Source: Serinus canaria
Lineage: Eukaryota; Chordata; Aves; Passeriformes; Fringillidae
Length of the DNA: 64,000 bases
NCBI RefSeq assembly: GCF_022539315.1
Contig: NC_066326.1
Coordinates: 9,626,601-9,690,600 of the forward strand
Direction: 5' to 3'
Shown one piece after another: positions 1 through 13,700 of the stretch. The position numbers and the translations under genes are program-made. Positions within the stretch are counted from its first letter, which is position 1; each line of letters opens with the position of its first letter. The notes under the pieces are model-generated. The model was given only the letters and a program-made list of their open reading frames with translations, made no database searches and was not told where the DNA came from.

Positions 1-3000
1 GAGGTAAATAATGAAAGGCTGCACAGCTGGTTTAGAAAAATTATACTGGGAATTTTCAGATTTAGCAAGAAGTCATGCGGTCTTCAGAGTCAGTAAATTT
101 CCACCGGCAGTTTCTGTTCTTCACCCCCCCTTGTGGCAAACATGGCTGAGCCACCAAACATGTCTCAATCAGTCTGTAACCTGCTCCTCCACAGGAACAC
201 TTGGAAAATCCCAGCCCAGCAGGCACCAGCTGTACTGGGGTATGGCCAGTGCCAGTAAAGGCAGCAGGGATTTACACCTCTCACTGCTTGTGTGCATTGG
301 TCAGAGAGGCTGAAACACATCAAAAGCTTTGTGCAAAAAGAGACTACGAGCGAGAAGAAAGGAGAATCATGGTTTGCAGAGGAGAAGTAAATAATTTCCA
401 AGGTCAGGGACCCAAGATACAGAGAAAAAAAGAGAAGTAGAGAGGGGAAGGAAGGCATGTCATCACCTCACAGCATGATGTGTCGGGAGTAAATACAGCT
501 TTGCATGTGCTCAGTGTGCCTTGCCCTTTCCTTCAAGAGCTCTGTATTGTTCAAATGGTGGATTTCCACTTTCATATATCTTCTCATTTCGGTGCTGCTG
601 GCACCTAAAAATCTGAGTTTAAGTTTCCAAAATCAACTGAAATGTCTGCCTCTGACTCTAGTCTTAGCTATGCTGTGCCAGTGTATGAATATGACTCTCC
701 TTCCATAAGGTCATAGTTAATGCCAAGATAAATCTGTCCCACCTAGAGTACCCAGAGGGTCAAGGTGTCAGTCCACATTTTATAAGTTAACATGAGAGCT
801 AATTAAAGGCCACTTTCCCCAAAAATGACCTTACATTTTGGGCCATGACAATGATTCAGTGCATAACTCCTTTGACTAAGGACACATAACCAATTTTCTC
901 TTTAGCACTGTGCCAGGGAATACACATCAGACAGTGGACTCCAGGTTCCTTCTTCTTTAGACCCCCCTGGCTCACAATGCCTCAGATGGTTGACTTGCAT
1001 CAAGCTCCTCATGGACATGAGGATACATTTACCCAGAAAGGAGATCTTGAATGCTCTGGTTTCTGGAAATGTAACTGAAAACACAGGGGTTGATGCTATT
1101 AGCAGATGGAGACTTTTCCTGTTCAGAGAGCTTTCAGCCTGTCCTACTTATTGGAAAAGTGGGCATGGTGGGAGCAGTACCACAAGCCCAGCTCTCAGTG
1201 CCCATTAGAGGTAGAGATGCTGGGCATGAGCACATAATTAGAATCAGCAGGTTGGGCCTGAATAAATCAGAGCATTTAAGACTGTATCTGCAGAGCTGAA
1301 TAACTGAAGGAAGTCCAAGGCTATTGCAAATGTATTTTTACTGCCAATGACAAATTTCCCACAAATACTGGCAACCTTTCTCTGGATCTCATCAAAATAG
1401 TTCCTAAAAGAAATTTTGAAAATCCAAACCCAGAAAGAATCCCCCCAAAAAAGCTCTGAAGTGATTTCCTTTAAAGAGAAGGGATAGGCACAGGAATTTT
1501 CTCATTTTCTTGTCTCAGAGACAGGCAGTGGGATTTTGCACAACCACAACAGCCTGGCTCAGCCATCCACGGGATGTTTCAAGTTCTCCCTCAGCAGGGC
1601 ATAAGTCCACCTGAAAGAGGAGTGATAGGGAAGGAATTGCACAGCCACTGCCCCAGCCTGAATATCATGAGGCTCTTCCAGACCAGCTCTGTAAACAGGA
1701 ATTGCCTTTGGACCCTTAAAAACCACGCACCATATCATTCTGGAATGGCGTTAATCTCCTGGTCGTGGAGGTCAAAGCAAGAGTTCTATTATAAGCTCTG
1801 TGAAATACATCTCCTTCCCAGCCACTCACTTGCAGGGAACAAAATCCAGTCAGCCAAAATGATCCATGTGTAACAGGACACCAGAGCAGGCATTTGAGGC
1901 AACGTGGGTGAGGCATTTTGGAGCTGTGAGACCTCCGAGCTGGTGCCGAGCCCTTGGTGAGGCAATACTGGCTCAGGGCCACAGTCAAGGAAGCAGAAGA
2001 GACAGTTTTCTCTTTGCTTCCTTGCAGAGAACAATGGTCTGTTCACCGACAATGCCAGCTGGAGAGACCATGGCCGCACCTCTTACCCAAGGTCCAGCAG
2101 GGCCTTCCACGGTGCTCCCCAGCCCCCAGCTGTGTTCCCTGCCTGCCCCTGCTGTGTTTCCATCTTGCCCAGATGAAGGGATATAGCATATATCCCTTCC
2201 TCTGCATAGTCCTGGTTAATTTATCTCAATAGCACTTAAAACAGCTGAAGCCCAGAAAGATTGGACCTTGTGGTTACAAAAGACAAAGCCCCAGCCTTGG
2301 AGTCACGTTGGCTGAGCAATGATTGACATGACTGACAGAGCACAGGCCAGAGCACCCTGATCCCCAGGGTGTGGTAAGCTAGAGGTAAGCTGAGGACCCT
2401 CCACATCTCTTTCTTTAACATATTTTCTTTGTGTTTTCCTCGGGGTCCAAAATGCACATTGGATTTGCTGATAAACTTATCAGTAGCAGAGTGAAACATT
2501 AGTTTCATTTGTGCTGTTTACACAGAGGCTTTTTCTCCAGTTGCTCAGTTGGGATTCAGTGATCAGGGTGACCCTGTGTTTTCTTCCTCACAAATGCTGC
2601 TCCCAGCAGTGTGTGCCACATGTCAGAAGACGGGGAGAGACTCTGCATCAGGGACCAGCCCTCCCCCTCCCTGATGCTGGAATCTTCACCTCTACACTGG
2701 AGGTGCTCTCTCTCCACACATCATTCCCAGCCCCAACCCAACCCCTAGAGATGAGGAAAGGCTGTGGCACAGTGTGTGGACGCCGATTACATCTCCAAAC
2801 AGGAGGAGCACACAATCGGTGGGATCCGCCTGCTTTCCAACCCCTTTGTGCTCAGGGGCAGAAATACAAATAAGCCTCAATGTCTTTTTCCTGCTTATAT
2901 GAACCAAGATCCGTTTTTCAATAGCAGGCCCTGTCAGATAAGTATTCCCTATTCTCAGTGGTTATTTTTGGGAGAGAAAGCCTTTTGTTGGCTCCCATGA

Positions 3001-4890
3001 CACTCCCTTTCAGCACTTGGGAGGTGCAAGGGGATGGCAGGTAGAGCTGTGATTCAGTGATGCTCCTATACCCACTGGAAGCTGGTGTTGCCATGCCAAC
3101 CCTGTAGCCTGTGCACAGCCAGCCCAGGGCACTGCAGGCTGCTACAGTGTCTGTGCTTCTGCACTTAGATCAGACTCAGGACCTTCCAGTGGAAGATTTG
3201 TTTGAACTTTTGATTGCAGGATGGGTGTCAGTGTCCCACTGAATTTTCAGCTCACCAGCCCATATCCCCACTTAGTCTTGTCTCAAAGAGAATGGCATCA
3301 CAAACTTTATGAGGGAGTTTTTCCCCCTAAACGAATTACATCACACAACCATTGCTAATACCCCATGTTGTTTCAGAAAGACCACAGAGAAGTGGGCAGG
3401 AATGGCAACAATCCTCCCAACAAGCCCAGGCACCCCTGGCAGAGCCGCACCCATCCTTCACCCACTCAGCATGTCAGGTCATGTGCTGCCTGAGACAGCA
3501 TCCAGAGCCCATCTGAAGCACTCGCAGCACGTGACCAATTACCTTTCCTTGGCTCAGACTCACCAAAAGGGACATTTTAAAAACTGTTCATTCCAAAAAG
3601 CACTAAGTGACAAAGTCAGCTCTGTGCAAAGCCAATGCAGGTGGAGAGCACTGCAGACAGCTCGTAGCAAAAAGACTTGTTTGTACTTTATTGCCTTGTT
3701 GGAGAATTCCCTGGGTAATTTCCTTGGTATTTTCTAGCTTACTTCCTTATTGCTCTCTGGGTAACTAGGTCAAAACACTTGCCTTGTCTAAGCCTTGGTT
3801 TGTCAACATATTAAACGAAGGTGATGGAACAAGTTGCTCCCTGCATTTTCTGCATGGAGTTCAGCCTTACAGAAAGTCCATACAATGCCCTTCTTCTCCT
3901 TCATTAGAGCCAGGAAGGCCTTTGAAATCCCCAAACTCGGACAAGCTGAGGAGTGTTGCATATTTCTATAGGCAGTTCAAGAGAAGCATATGTGAAATGT
4001 GAACAACTAGATTATTAAGGAAGATGTGCTCAGAGTTGCATAGCATTTTGTCCCTAAAAGAAAAAAGTGCACCACCTGAAATTGGTTTTTTTTTGATCAG
4101 CCTGCTGGCTAAAGTAGGAATACCCCTACAAATCACAATATCTGAAGCCTCAAGTAGTATTATTGGAACAATGAGATTCTGCCGCCCACTGTGATGCATA
4201 CCAGATCAGGTTGCTCCTTCCTGAGATACTGCAGTACATCCCAGCTGTGTTGGCTGCCAATCTACTCCCACTGTTCATTCACCTGCACTGATTTTCTCTA
4301 GAAAAAGCTGAGCATTTAAAACCACAGTACCTTAGAGGGGCCTGCAGCATGTACAGTGGGATCTGATAAAAGGAAAACTACTGCGAGCAGACAGTACAGA
4401 CTGAGGTGGTCAAGGGTCTTTGAATCTGAATTAATACATGTGCCCATCAAGTTTGTCTTAACAGAAAGGGTTAGTCTACATCATCCCAGATGGGGAATGA
4501 AAATTTTTTTTGAAGAAGGTAGAGGTTTTTTAAATAAGATATCAGCCAGCAGTAATGTTTTACTGCACTTTTAACATACAGCGTAAAATATACCAACAGG
4601 TACCAGATAAGACAAATGATGGTTCTTCAGAAAATGTCTGTATTCAGAAATATGGCAATAAACCAAGACCAATTTTATTGTATGTTACATGGTATCAGCA
4701 CTCTAATACTTCCTAATATAATAACATCCAGCAATCTGGATAGATTTTTTACTTATATGATTCCTTACTCCTTTTGCATTTCAGAATTTGGGAGCAATTT
4801 TGGCATCAGGTCTTCAAAAATGTAACCACAGTCTTTTCAAGGGCAGAGATAACCAAAATGAGAATTTTAGCTTAGCAAGACCCCCAACTT

Positions 4891-4916
4891 AACTTAGCAA
4901 GGGAACTTAGCAAGGG
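4891..4916. repeat. Two perfect tandem copies of a 13-bp unit
   Basis: The unit AACTTAGCAAGGG occurs at 4891-4903 and again at 4904-4916. A partial third copy, CTTAGCAAG, lies upstream at 4871. It looks like a small local slippage duplication with no evident function. Confidence 0.9.
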
Positions 4917-5405
4917 AAGTGGAGGAAGAAACTGCTGTCAGAACAGTATTGCCTTGACTGTTGCTTCCTATAGCATCCTTTAGCTACCTTCCACTCCCTA
5001 AGTGGCCCTTGCCTGGCTCCTCCTCCCTGTCCCACCTGTGGGCTCTATCTTCTGTTTTATGGCCCTGCATGGGCTGTCCCCTGTTTATGATATCGTCACA
5101 AGTCATTACTTCAATCCAAATAGCCAGGCTTGGTACACAGGTTCAAGAGTGCAAGTCCTTTGAACTGCATTCCTCAAGTCCAGTACCAATCTGATAGTGG
5201 GATGAAAAGTGAACAAGGCCAAGTGGAAAATCCCAGTATGACATGCATAGGCTGTCATTCACATAATGTCTATGATCAGAAGAGGGTTGGTAAGAGACGT
5301 CACCACATACTGAACTCTGTGAATTATATGTGTTTAGTCTAACTGGAATGATTTCTGATATCTCAGGGTCAAAGTCTCACAATTCATAGGCAAACATTTT
5401 AGAGG

Positions 5406-5426
5406 ATTTGCATATTAATGACATCA
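5406..5426 (+). promoter_or_regulatory. Octamer plus ATF/AP-1-like motif
   Basis: A perfect POU octamer, ATTTGCAT, at 5406-5413 is followed directly by ATTAAT and then TGACATCA at 5419-5426. TGACATCA is a known variant site for ATF2/JUN-type dimers. The three elements abut within 21 bp. Whether they are used is unknown. Confidence 0.3.
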
Positions 5427-8400
5427 CGTTAGCTAGAATCAGAACTTGTTCTGCTTAGTCAGTTGCCTTGGATGAAAAATATTCAGCCAGAGACTCTGAG
5501 ACATGATCTGGCTCCAGGATTAAAATGAGGACTGTTTCCCTCACGGCCCAGCTATGGCAATTACACAGCCAAGGCTGGGGCTTCCAGACAGCAAAGCTGC
5601 TTGAAGATATTGGGAAGGTCCCTCGCTGCCTGATGAGAAAAAACCCCAATTGCAGGCCAACAAAACAAACATATTATTTTTGACAGTTTTAAAGCTTGTT
5701 TGCTTGATTTCTTGCTACAACAGAATAAAAGCAAGTACCGTACTGATTGAGGACTTTGGGCCATTAATGATCAGGTCCTTTGATGTGCACATGTCTTGTG
5801 CTGCACTGCACAGAGTCTGTAGGGATGTTCATCCTGGAGCATCCTAGCACACCCAGTCCCCAGAGGGGCTTTGCAAGCTGCTTAGATAACTGTTGCGTTA
5901 AATTACATTTAGCTTGAGTGATCAGTAGCTCGTCAGTTGACTTCTGGCTCTGATTTCCAATAACTGGAAGCATCTGACATAACCAAAGCCCTTAGAGAAG
6001 GCACAGGGAAAGAAATAAATGTGCTAATTAAGCTATGCAGAGTGCCTTGGAGAAGAGTGCTCCACTTCAAGGATACCCTGACATTTCTGACCCATTACAA
6101 GTAGCAGCATAGAAATTGCAGGAATTTAATGTAGAGTGTTTAATTGAGACGCAAATGAATAGAAATCAGTAGAATTTAAAACTGATTTCTTCCCTATAGC
6201 TCAGTAAATATTCTTAGCCACTAATGTGGCTGACTTTGATTACAGGAGGTAAATCATCCTCATAAATGTGATAGAAAACCATGCAGGCCCAGCACATATA
6301 TGGTGAATTCTTTGCTTGCAGTGCAAATGGAAATGCAATAGTCCTATTGTTGTATCCTGCTTAGTACTTAAATACCATTTTTCTCATTTATTCCATCATT
6401 TCAACCTAAGGACATGAGGAATGTAACTGGCTCTCCCTGTCTCAGTCTTGTGCTATTAATAAAGTCCATGTGAAGAATATACACGTTTACAGCACATCTG
6501 AAACCTGTGTATGTAACTGGTCTCCAGCTAGAATAGTTTCCATGCCATGTGTCTCCATATAGTCCATCTTTCTGGCACATGTGACCCAGAAATGTGTCAT
6601 CAGGACTCGTGTAGTCGCTGGACTGATGAAAGGAATTCAAGGGAAACAGAAGAAGCATGCTGCCTCCAACCTTTGTTCAGCTTGTTGCTGCTGCTCTCTG
6701 AAAAAGTTAGCAACACATGAAAGAGATGTTCTCATCCCAACCTGGCCATAGTATTACCTTTTCATACAGCAGCCTGTTATGTAAAACCATTTTCCCAGAG
6801 ATTATTAAGGAAAAAGTACTAAAAATCCACAGCTGTCAGTTTTTGAAAGCAAATAATCACTCCCACGCAATGGCTGAAAGCAAACTTGTACCTAAAGACT
6901 TGAAATTGGCATCACTTACACTTTTCATTGTCCAATCAAAATGTTAAAAATCAACGAAATCCACAAAGAAAAATACACTGGATTTTAACATTCTTTCACA
7001 TTTCATAACCAAAGCTGCAGTCAGCAACATGGAGCAAGAACGATGTTCTGGAGGTGCAGGGGTCACCAGAGGGTATTTTATCCTTCTCTCTGTTTTCCCC
7101 AGAAATAATAAAGGAGATACAAGATAAAATGTGAGATTATGTCACAGCAGAAGAATTTCTCTACCCAGAGGAAGATAAGCCTTTTTCACTAAATTCAGGT
7201 AATCTTCAAAAGATGACTGAGCTGTATTGCCATGCACTCTGCAGTTTTGTACAGTCTTTCCACTTCCGTATTTCATGTAAAAAAGCTATATTATATATTA
7301 CATTATATAGCTCAGCTGATCTCAAGGTGTGCTCCAAGTCCAGTTACTAATTAGAATAAGGAAGAATATCAACCTAAGTGGCAGGAATTTCATCATGTTA
7401 GACTGGCAAAGGAAACTTTAACACAGAGGACAGTCAAATCATGTCAGACACAGTGTTTGACTATCCGTAGCTGGATTACCTGAGCCATGGATTGGCCCAT
7501 TCTGTCTTTTCCCAACAGCTTTGCTTGTGTCACAGCCAAGACAGAGTCTCTCACCTGCTTACAGCTTCCAGGAGCCACAGGTTGTCTGTGGCTCTAAGGA
7601 GATGCACTTTCTGCATATTAAAAGATGGAGACACTGACTAGTTACTGTCTCACTGGCACAGGTTTCACATTAGCTGGGGACAATCTTCCCCCTCCCTCTC
7701 CCTGCCCTTTTTCATTATCTGGATAACTGGCTGCAGACTATCTCTGAAGGAGTATGTTTGGGAGTCATCACAGGAGTGTATTGTGAAAGACAGAGCTCAA
7801 CCATAATCCTGTCCTAATTATAAGAACAGAAAGGCCACATAACACAAAGTTTCTGCCTTCCAGACCCCTGTACTTCAGATCCCATTTTGCATCCAGCAGT
7901 CAATGCTGACACTTTTGCACAGGCCAGGTTCATCAGCCCACAATTTTTCTGGTGAAAATCTGCACTCCAAATGTGGATTTTGGTGAAATTTCTAATACAG
8001 AAATGTATCAAGACAGCAGCCTGCAGAAAAGCAGGGTACAGACAGCAGTGATCTCCAGTTCTCTTTGCAAACACTCTGCTGCAAATGTGCTTTAATTGTA
8101 TTTATGTTGGTAAGTGCCAGAGGGACTTCAGGGTGCTCAGGCACTTTTTGGGCTCCACAGCAGCAGGAAATATTCCTCAGTGGGATAGGGAAGCCTCAGG
8201 CTGAAAAATCTAGCTGGTCCCTATCCAGACCACAAGGATTTCAAAACATATGGTACCCACAGGCTGGATCTACCCACTTGCAACACTGTGCTTTCCCTGT
8301 GCCATCTACTCCCTCCCAGAAATCCCACAATTGCTTTTATTCTGACTTCGCTCAGTGCTCTTCTCTGAAAAGACACGGTTGTGAAAATACAAACTTTTGG

Positions 8401-9337
8401 ACCATATTTGAAATAATGATTCTATTCATGGTTTCCAAACTCTCCTTTAACCATACTAGGAAGACAGCAAAAGAGATAAATCTAACTGAGCAGCACAAAC
8501 TCCTCCATAGTGCTTTCATGGGTGCCCAGAGAGAAAGGGCACACCCAGCTCAGGACACAGAACCTGCCTCAGACACCAAGGACAAGTTAAGATGAGGCAG
8601 CAGTAGCACCTTAGGCTGGAGGAATTGACCTATTTCAGTGCAGCTGAACAAGGATCTCAGCCCATGCAGACCCTTCCTTTCCTAAAGTCTACTTTTTTGA
8701 TCCTGGTAAATTTGTTACCGCTGTTACACTATTATTTACCCCAGGTTTACTTATTTACTTTGATATTAAAAGTTAGCTACAAGAGGAGTTGTACATTTTG
8801 TTCAACTAGATACAGTCATTGTGAGTTTCCAAAGTCCCCACAACATCATCTACCACAGATAAACTCAGGACTGTGACTTCCCTGAACTACTCAGTGATAT
8901 AAATTCTTGGAACACAAGGGAAGAGAGCTTTATGCCTTACATATGGGAGCATGGCTACACAGAGATAACACCTGCCAGCTTCAGGAGACTTGTAACGACA
9001 AGTTTTTTTTCATTGCTTTCATTATCTCAGTTCTGTATATGGGGTGTTGCTGGAAATCATGTGAGTTCCTGAAGGTCAGTTCCTCTGCTTGTAAATGTGT
9101 TTAAGAGTTTCACTTTTGGACTGCTGGAAAATGAAAGTGAGGTACTACTCAATAAATTTTTGCTCTACAAAAAAATTAGTGTCCATGGGAATAATTTTCA
9201 TTTCTTATACTAATTTATAACTGGCATGTCCTCCCTTTTCAAGGAGAGCTTCCTAGCATGAAGGTATGGAATGCCCTAGATTTCACTTATGATGACATTG
9301 TCAACAAACCCCAAAAAATAGCTAAATGAAATCATAA

Positions 9338-9482
9338 TAATTAAATGTACTCAGCTGCATTTTCCCTGAGAATTTCTGCACGCTTTGAGTGTGGGAGAAG
9401 TGACTCATTCTTCGTGAAGAGAACACAGTATATATCCTGCTAATTATTCGTGCTGAGAGTGGTATCTACAATTCATTAATTA
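9338..9482. promoter_or_regulatory. Three TAATTA sites within 145 bp
   Basis: TAATTA occurs at 9338-9343, 9441-9446 and 9477-9482. The intervening DNA is AT-rich but not simple-repeat. TAATTA is the core of many homeodomain sites. The look is that of a conserved non-coding element, but conservation cannot be judged here. Confidence 0.22.
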
Positions 9483-10743
9483 TATGAAAGTTATAGGGCT
9501 CTGGCACTTTTTCATGAAGTGCCGTTAATATTGCAGCTGGCTAAGCTACAGACACTCTGCAAGATCCTGAGAAATTGTATTTCAGATAGGGTAGAAATAC
9601 TTTAAATATAATTTTATTCAACATATTTTAGTATTTCTTCTTTGAACATACTCCCCTGACAAATGAAACAATCTCAGCAACTCCAGCAGGACAAAAAAAG
9701 AAAGCCTCAGCTGCAGCTAGAATTCAGAAATAGATATTATGCAGCACCAAGAGATATTGTGCACTGTTATAGGATTCCTGGAATGAGTGCAGGAGTGCAG
9801 GACTGGAAGTGAATCCCCTGCCATTTATCAATCCCCTGTTACTGAAGGCCACATTCCAGAATAACTCTCAGAACAAGCTAACAGGCTGTTAATTGGTAGT
9901 CACTACTATATAAATTAGAACCAAGGGACTAACAGGAGCCCAGACACCATGGCACAGGCTGGAGCCCCCCAGCCCATTTCAGAAATGGTCTCTGTGCTGC
10001 CCATGCCCAGATCTACCACGACCATGCCCAGCCCCACCACTGAACCAGCACAGCAGAAAAAGCTGTCAGTAGCAGTGTGTGCATGAACCAAGAAGAGATG
10101 GCACTATCCAGGGAAGAAGAAAGGAGAAGGAAGGTGAGGAAGGCAACACAGGAGGTGATGCAAATTCCATCAAGCTTGAAAGAGCCTGTCGAGTCCTTAT
10201 CCTGCTATGGATAAGTTGCCATAGTTAACTGAGCTGATCCCCCTTTCTGATAAACTGAATCCTGTTCAATTGCAGTGCCATTTGTATCCAGGCTGATGTG
10301 TGTGTCTGGCTGTCTCTAGGACATACATTAGGAAAATAATGGAAAGCACCTGATAGCATCAGTCAGGTAAGATGGCTGATGTTCCCTCTACAGTCCAAAA
10401 TGTTGCAAAAATATAAAGTAATATTTTAGGCTGGGATGACTCAGAAATCAGCATCAACTTGCCAGCTTGGAAGGCCTTAGGATGTTTGCTGCAAATAGTA
10501 TCTTGGTAACAAATTCATGTGTCACATTCACATACACAGATCTATACATAATGAGATTAAAGGCCACAGCTCCTTAGGAGAAACCCTGTTAATATAGAAA
10601 TACAAAGGGAGTCTCCTGTCTACAAACAGAAAATTTATAATCCAAAGGCCCTTCATTAAGTGAATAGATCTATTTCCAGAGCTCTGCCCTGTAACAGCCT
10701 CCAGCAAGAAAAGCCCATTATTTGCTTATTTGTTTTCATGGAG

Positions 10744-10797
10744 GTTTTTTGTTCCTTTTTTTTTGTTTGGTTTTGTTTTTTGTTTGTTTGTTTTTTA
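10744..10797. repeat. T-rich low-complexity tract (TTTG/TTTTTG)
   Basis: About 54 bp consist almost wholly of T runs broken by single G or C bases, including a T8 run and GTTTGTTTG repeats. A related short T/G patch lies at 10903-10922. This could be an old poly(A) tail read on the other strand, but no retroelement body is recognisable next to it. Confidence 0.85.
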
Positions 10798-13700
10798 ATC
10801 TAGCATTTTTATCATGCCTGGATTTCATTTGGGAGATTTATATTTTGGGTGAAGGATTTTTTCTGAAGGCTTAGATTTCTAATAGGCTGAACCCCGTTGA
10901 GTTTTGTTTTTTGGTTTTTTTATTCAGGAAAAATTCCCTTTGGTATTTAGGAGCTACAGCTACAGACAGGGATGAGCCTTTACATTATGTATCAACAATT
11001 AAATTATGAATCAAGTTACTAACTTATTAACTGATAACAGTTTATTTTAAGGATGTCATCACAGAGATGAGCTCTATGACCAGCAGTAACAGGAAGAACT
11101 AAGAATGGGAATAGTCAGACTGCAGGTGAGAATCAAAAGTTCCTGACAGTCCCCTGAAAAATTTCCTTGCAAGGAGGATGCCATATACCTTAAAATGTTT
11201 TCAAGGGAAAAAAGCCTCGAGCAAAGCTTCTGACTGAAGCACACTGGAGATTAGGTGTACCTGAAGAGATGGATCAGTCCTGGGTCAGCCACAGAACTAG
11301 ATTATTACTGCACTAAAGGCAGCGAACACTTAAATCATGGCACAAACTGACCAAAGATCCTGTAACATTAGACCCTTTCTTTACTTTGCATGGTCACCAG
11401 TCACATGTGAAAACCATGACAATTTCAAGCATCATGATGAGATTTGTATTATTTTCCCATGGGTTATTTTCCAGACTGGAAAAAGATACTTGGGGAAAAG
11501 TGTTTTGGAAACTGAAGTCACATGCTTTGATGTGAAAAAACCAGCCAGACTGAAATTATATATTCTGACCTCAGCATTAAACAGAACTCATCAGTTTCTT
11601 AAAAGAAAATACAGTCTGCTTTGGGAGTTAAAATGAACTTCCACATGATTGGAATAGAAACTTCACACTTGATTTCTGCATTTGACATGAAATACAGAAA
11701 CCTTTGATTCAGAGTTCAGCATGTTTCAGTAGATTCCAGATAGCCCTAAGGGCAGCTCTAAAACTAAAGGTAATTATGAAAATAAAACTTGGAATTTCTC
11801 AAACAAAGGTATGGTTTAAATCCTGAAAAGAAACTTGTGGAGACTGGTCCATGATGGTTCACCAGAACCGGATACATGGACTGCTTCCACACTAATCTGG
11901 CCACACTTGAAGCACATCTGTGAACAATCTCTGTGGCTGGCACTTAGGAGATATGCATGTAAAAGCCTTAACTGAATCTCACAGATTCAGTCTGGACCAT
12001 TCTGCTAAATGTGCCTTCAAGGAAAAAGCTCCCAAGGCCCTCAGCAGACAACATAAGATTAGGCATCACTTGCTTGACCAATTAGTTGCTATTTGAAGTT
12101 GTACATGCTTGACATTAATTCCTTTAATCGTGAAAAGGTCTACAAAGTCTTTAACTTGCTGGAAACAAGCAGAGGCAGAGGGTTTCCCTGTGCAGAAATC
12201 TCTAGGTCTGCCCTGCCAGTGGATTTAAAGCTCAAGAAACTCTACCTCTCCTTCTTCTCAGGGTCTCACTCACCTCTCCTCTCTCTCCAGCATTTATTTC
12301 AGTCTCTGTAGTAGCAATTGGGATAGACAGGCAACTTGGCTCTGCCTTGTCCTGTGGCTCACAGAACCTTGATTCAGCCCTGAGCAGGACTTGTCCCTGC
12401 CATCTTTGAGCCTAAAAGACAGCACCCAGGAAACCCTGTAGCTGCAGGGTTACAAAAACCTTCCTGTCAGTGAACAGCTCTCAGCACAGCACTATTAAAT
12501 AAATAGCACACAGTGGTGTTGACTTTACCTGTGCCTTGTACCCAGCACGTAGCCACAGCTCAGTATTGCACCACACACACCTAATGTTTGCTTTTCAGTG
12601 ATGGCCTCTGTTGGTTTATCCCCTCCAGGCCCATTTCCCACCCCGACTTGAACCTGTGCTGTTGCTATACTCCCTCCTGACAGCCAAAAATTGCTCCTCT
12701 CCTCCCTGCCCTGGGATTGTCCAAGGTATCCATTTCATGGTGCTGATCCTCCTCTTGTACTGAAGCCAGTTTGGTATTACAAAAGATGACATTACTAAAA
12801 CTTAAAATGCTTTTCTTAATAATGATATGATACAAAATTAGTAATGTATGCTACATTAATTTGCTGGTCTGTTCCACTTTCTTCCATTATATGAGCATTA
12901 TAAAGTAAACCACCCAGTTCCCAATAACAGTGTCTTACTGTCAACACACATAAATGCAGGGCCTAGCTTTGGTAGATTTTGAAACACAAGGACGGTAAAA
13001 GAGGCCTTTTGGAGACTTGCTTAGAGGTGATTATCTTATTCTGTGTATATATTAGCTGTACAGACCTTACTCCGGCCACACGTTAATCACACCTTGTGTT
13101 AACTTCTACACCAAGGTATCCAGTTCAGCACCAGGGGCTTCTCACAGGGAAGGAGCACAAGAACATCCCTCAGACTTCTCAAGGGAGAAGAATTTGACCT
13201 TCCAAGTTAGACTTTAGAACTCCACTACAACCTTAAAAAGCCTCTGTTCTCTTTCCATTGAAACCGATAAATCTTATTTTTGCTTGGCAGATCCTGTTTC
13301 CCAGAGACCTGCTTCTCGTCCCCCTCTCCTTGTCCCACATCCTTCCCTCAAGAGCTTTCCTTACTCCCATCTCCCCAATCTTCTTGGGCTCATATCCAGG
13401 GGAGCTTGTAAAAACAACAGCGTGCTATAAACAGCCAGTCTCCTCAGCTTTAAACTTCCCTAGTTTCTGTTTCTGAGGCAGGAGAGGGGAAAAGGGTATT
13501 CCAGGGGGACCCCTTTGACGTGACCATCCATCTACCTCCATCAGCAGTTCCCAAGCCTGCCTGCTCCCAGCCTTGTTTCCGGGCTCATGACCTCCCTTCC
13601 ATCAGTGCTCCTCGGGGTCGCGACCCCAACTTTGGAAACTTCTCATCTGCATCAGTCAAAAGTGACGCCTCAAGAATAATTTTCTAGCTGGTGCCATGTT

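Larger units (their letters stand above)
1..10743. other. Non-coding DNA with no recognised gene
   Basis: Frames here are short (longest 176 codons, 8065-8595 plus) and no translation resembles a known family. I see no recognisable transposon. Items of note are an E-box with CACGTGAC at 3528-3535, the 13-bp direct repeat at 4.9 kb, the octamer/ATF cluster at 5.4 kb, an octamer at 10158-10165 and the TAATTA cluster at 9.3-9.5 kb. The stretch 1.88-2.15 kb is somewhat GC-richer but not a CpG island. Confidence 0.7.

Noticed and set aside
7285..7312. AT-rich imperfect inverted repeat around GCTATATTATATAT
   Set aside because: Short arms with mismatches in AT-only sequence are expected by chance.
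8065..8595. 176-codon plus-strand open frame
   Set aside because: No domain or family likeness, mixed low-information composition, no promoter or splice context. Frames of this size are expected by chance in 64 kb.
13124..13133. TTCAGCACCA, left half of an REST/NRSF element
   Set aside because: The right half (GGACAGCGCC) is absent, so this is a chance half-site.
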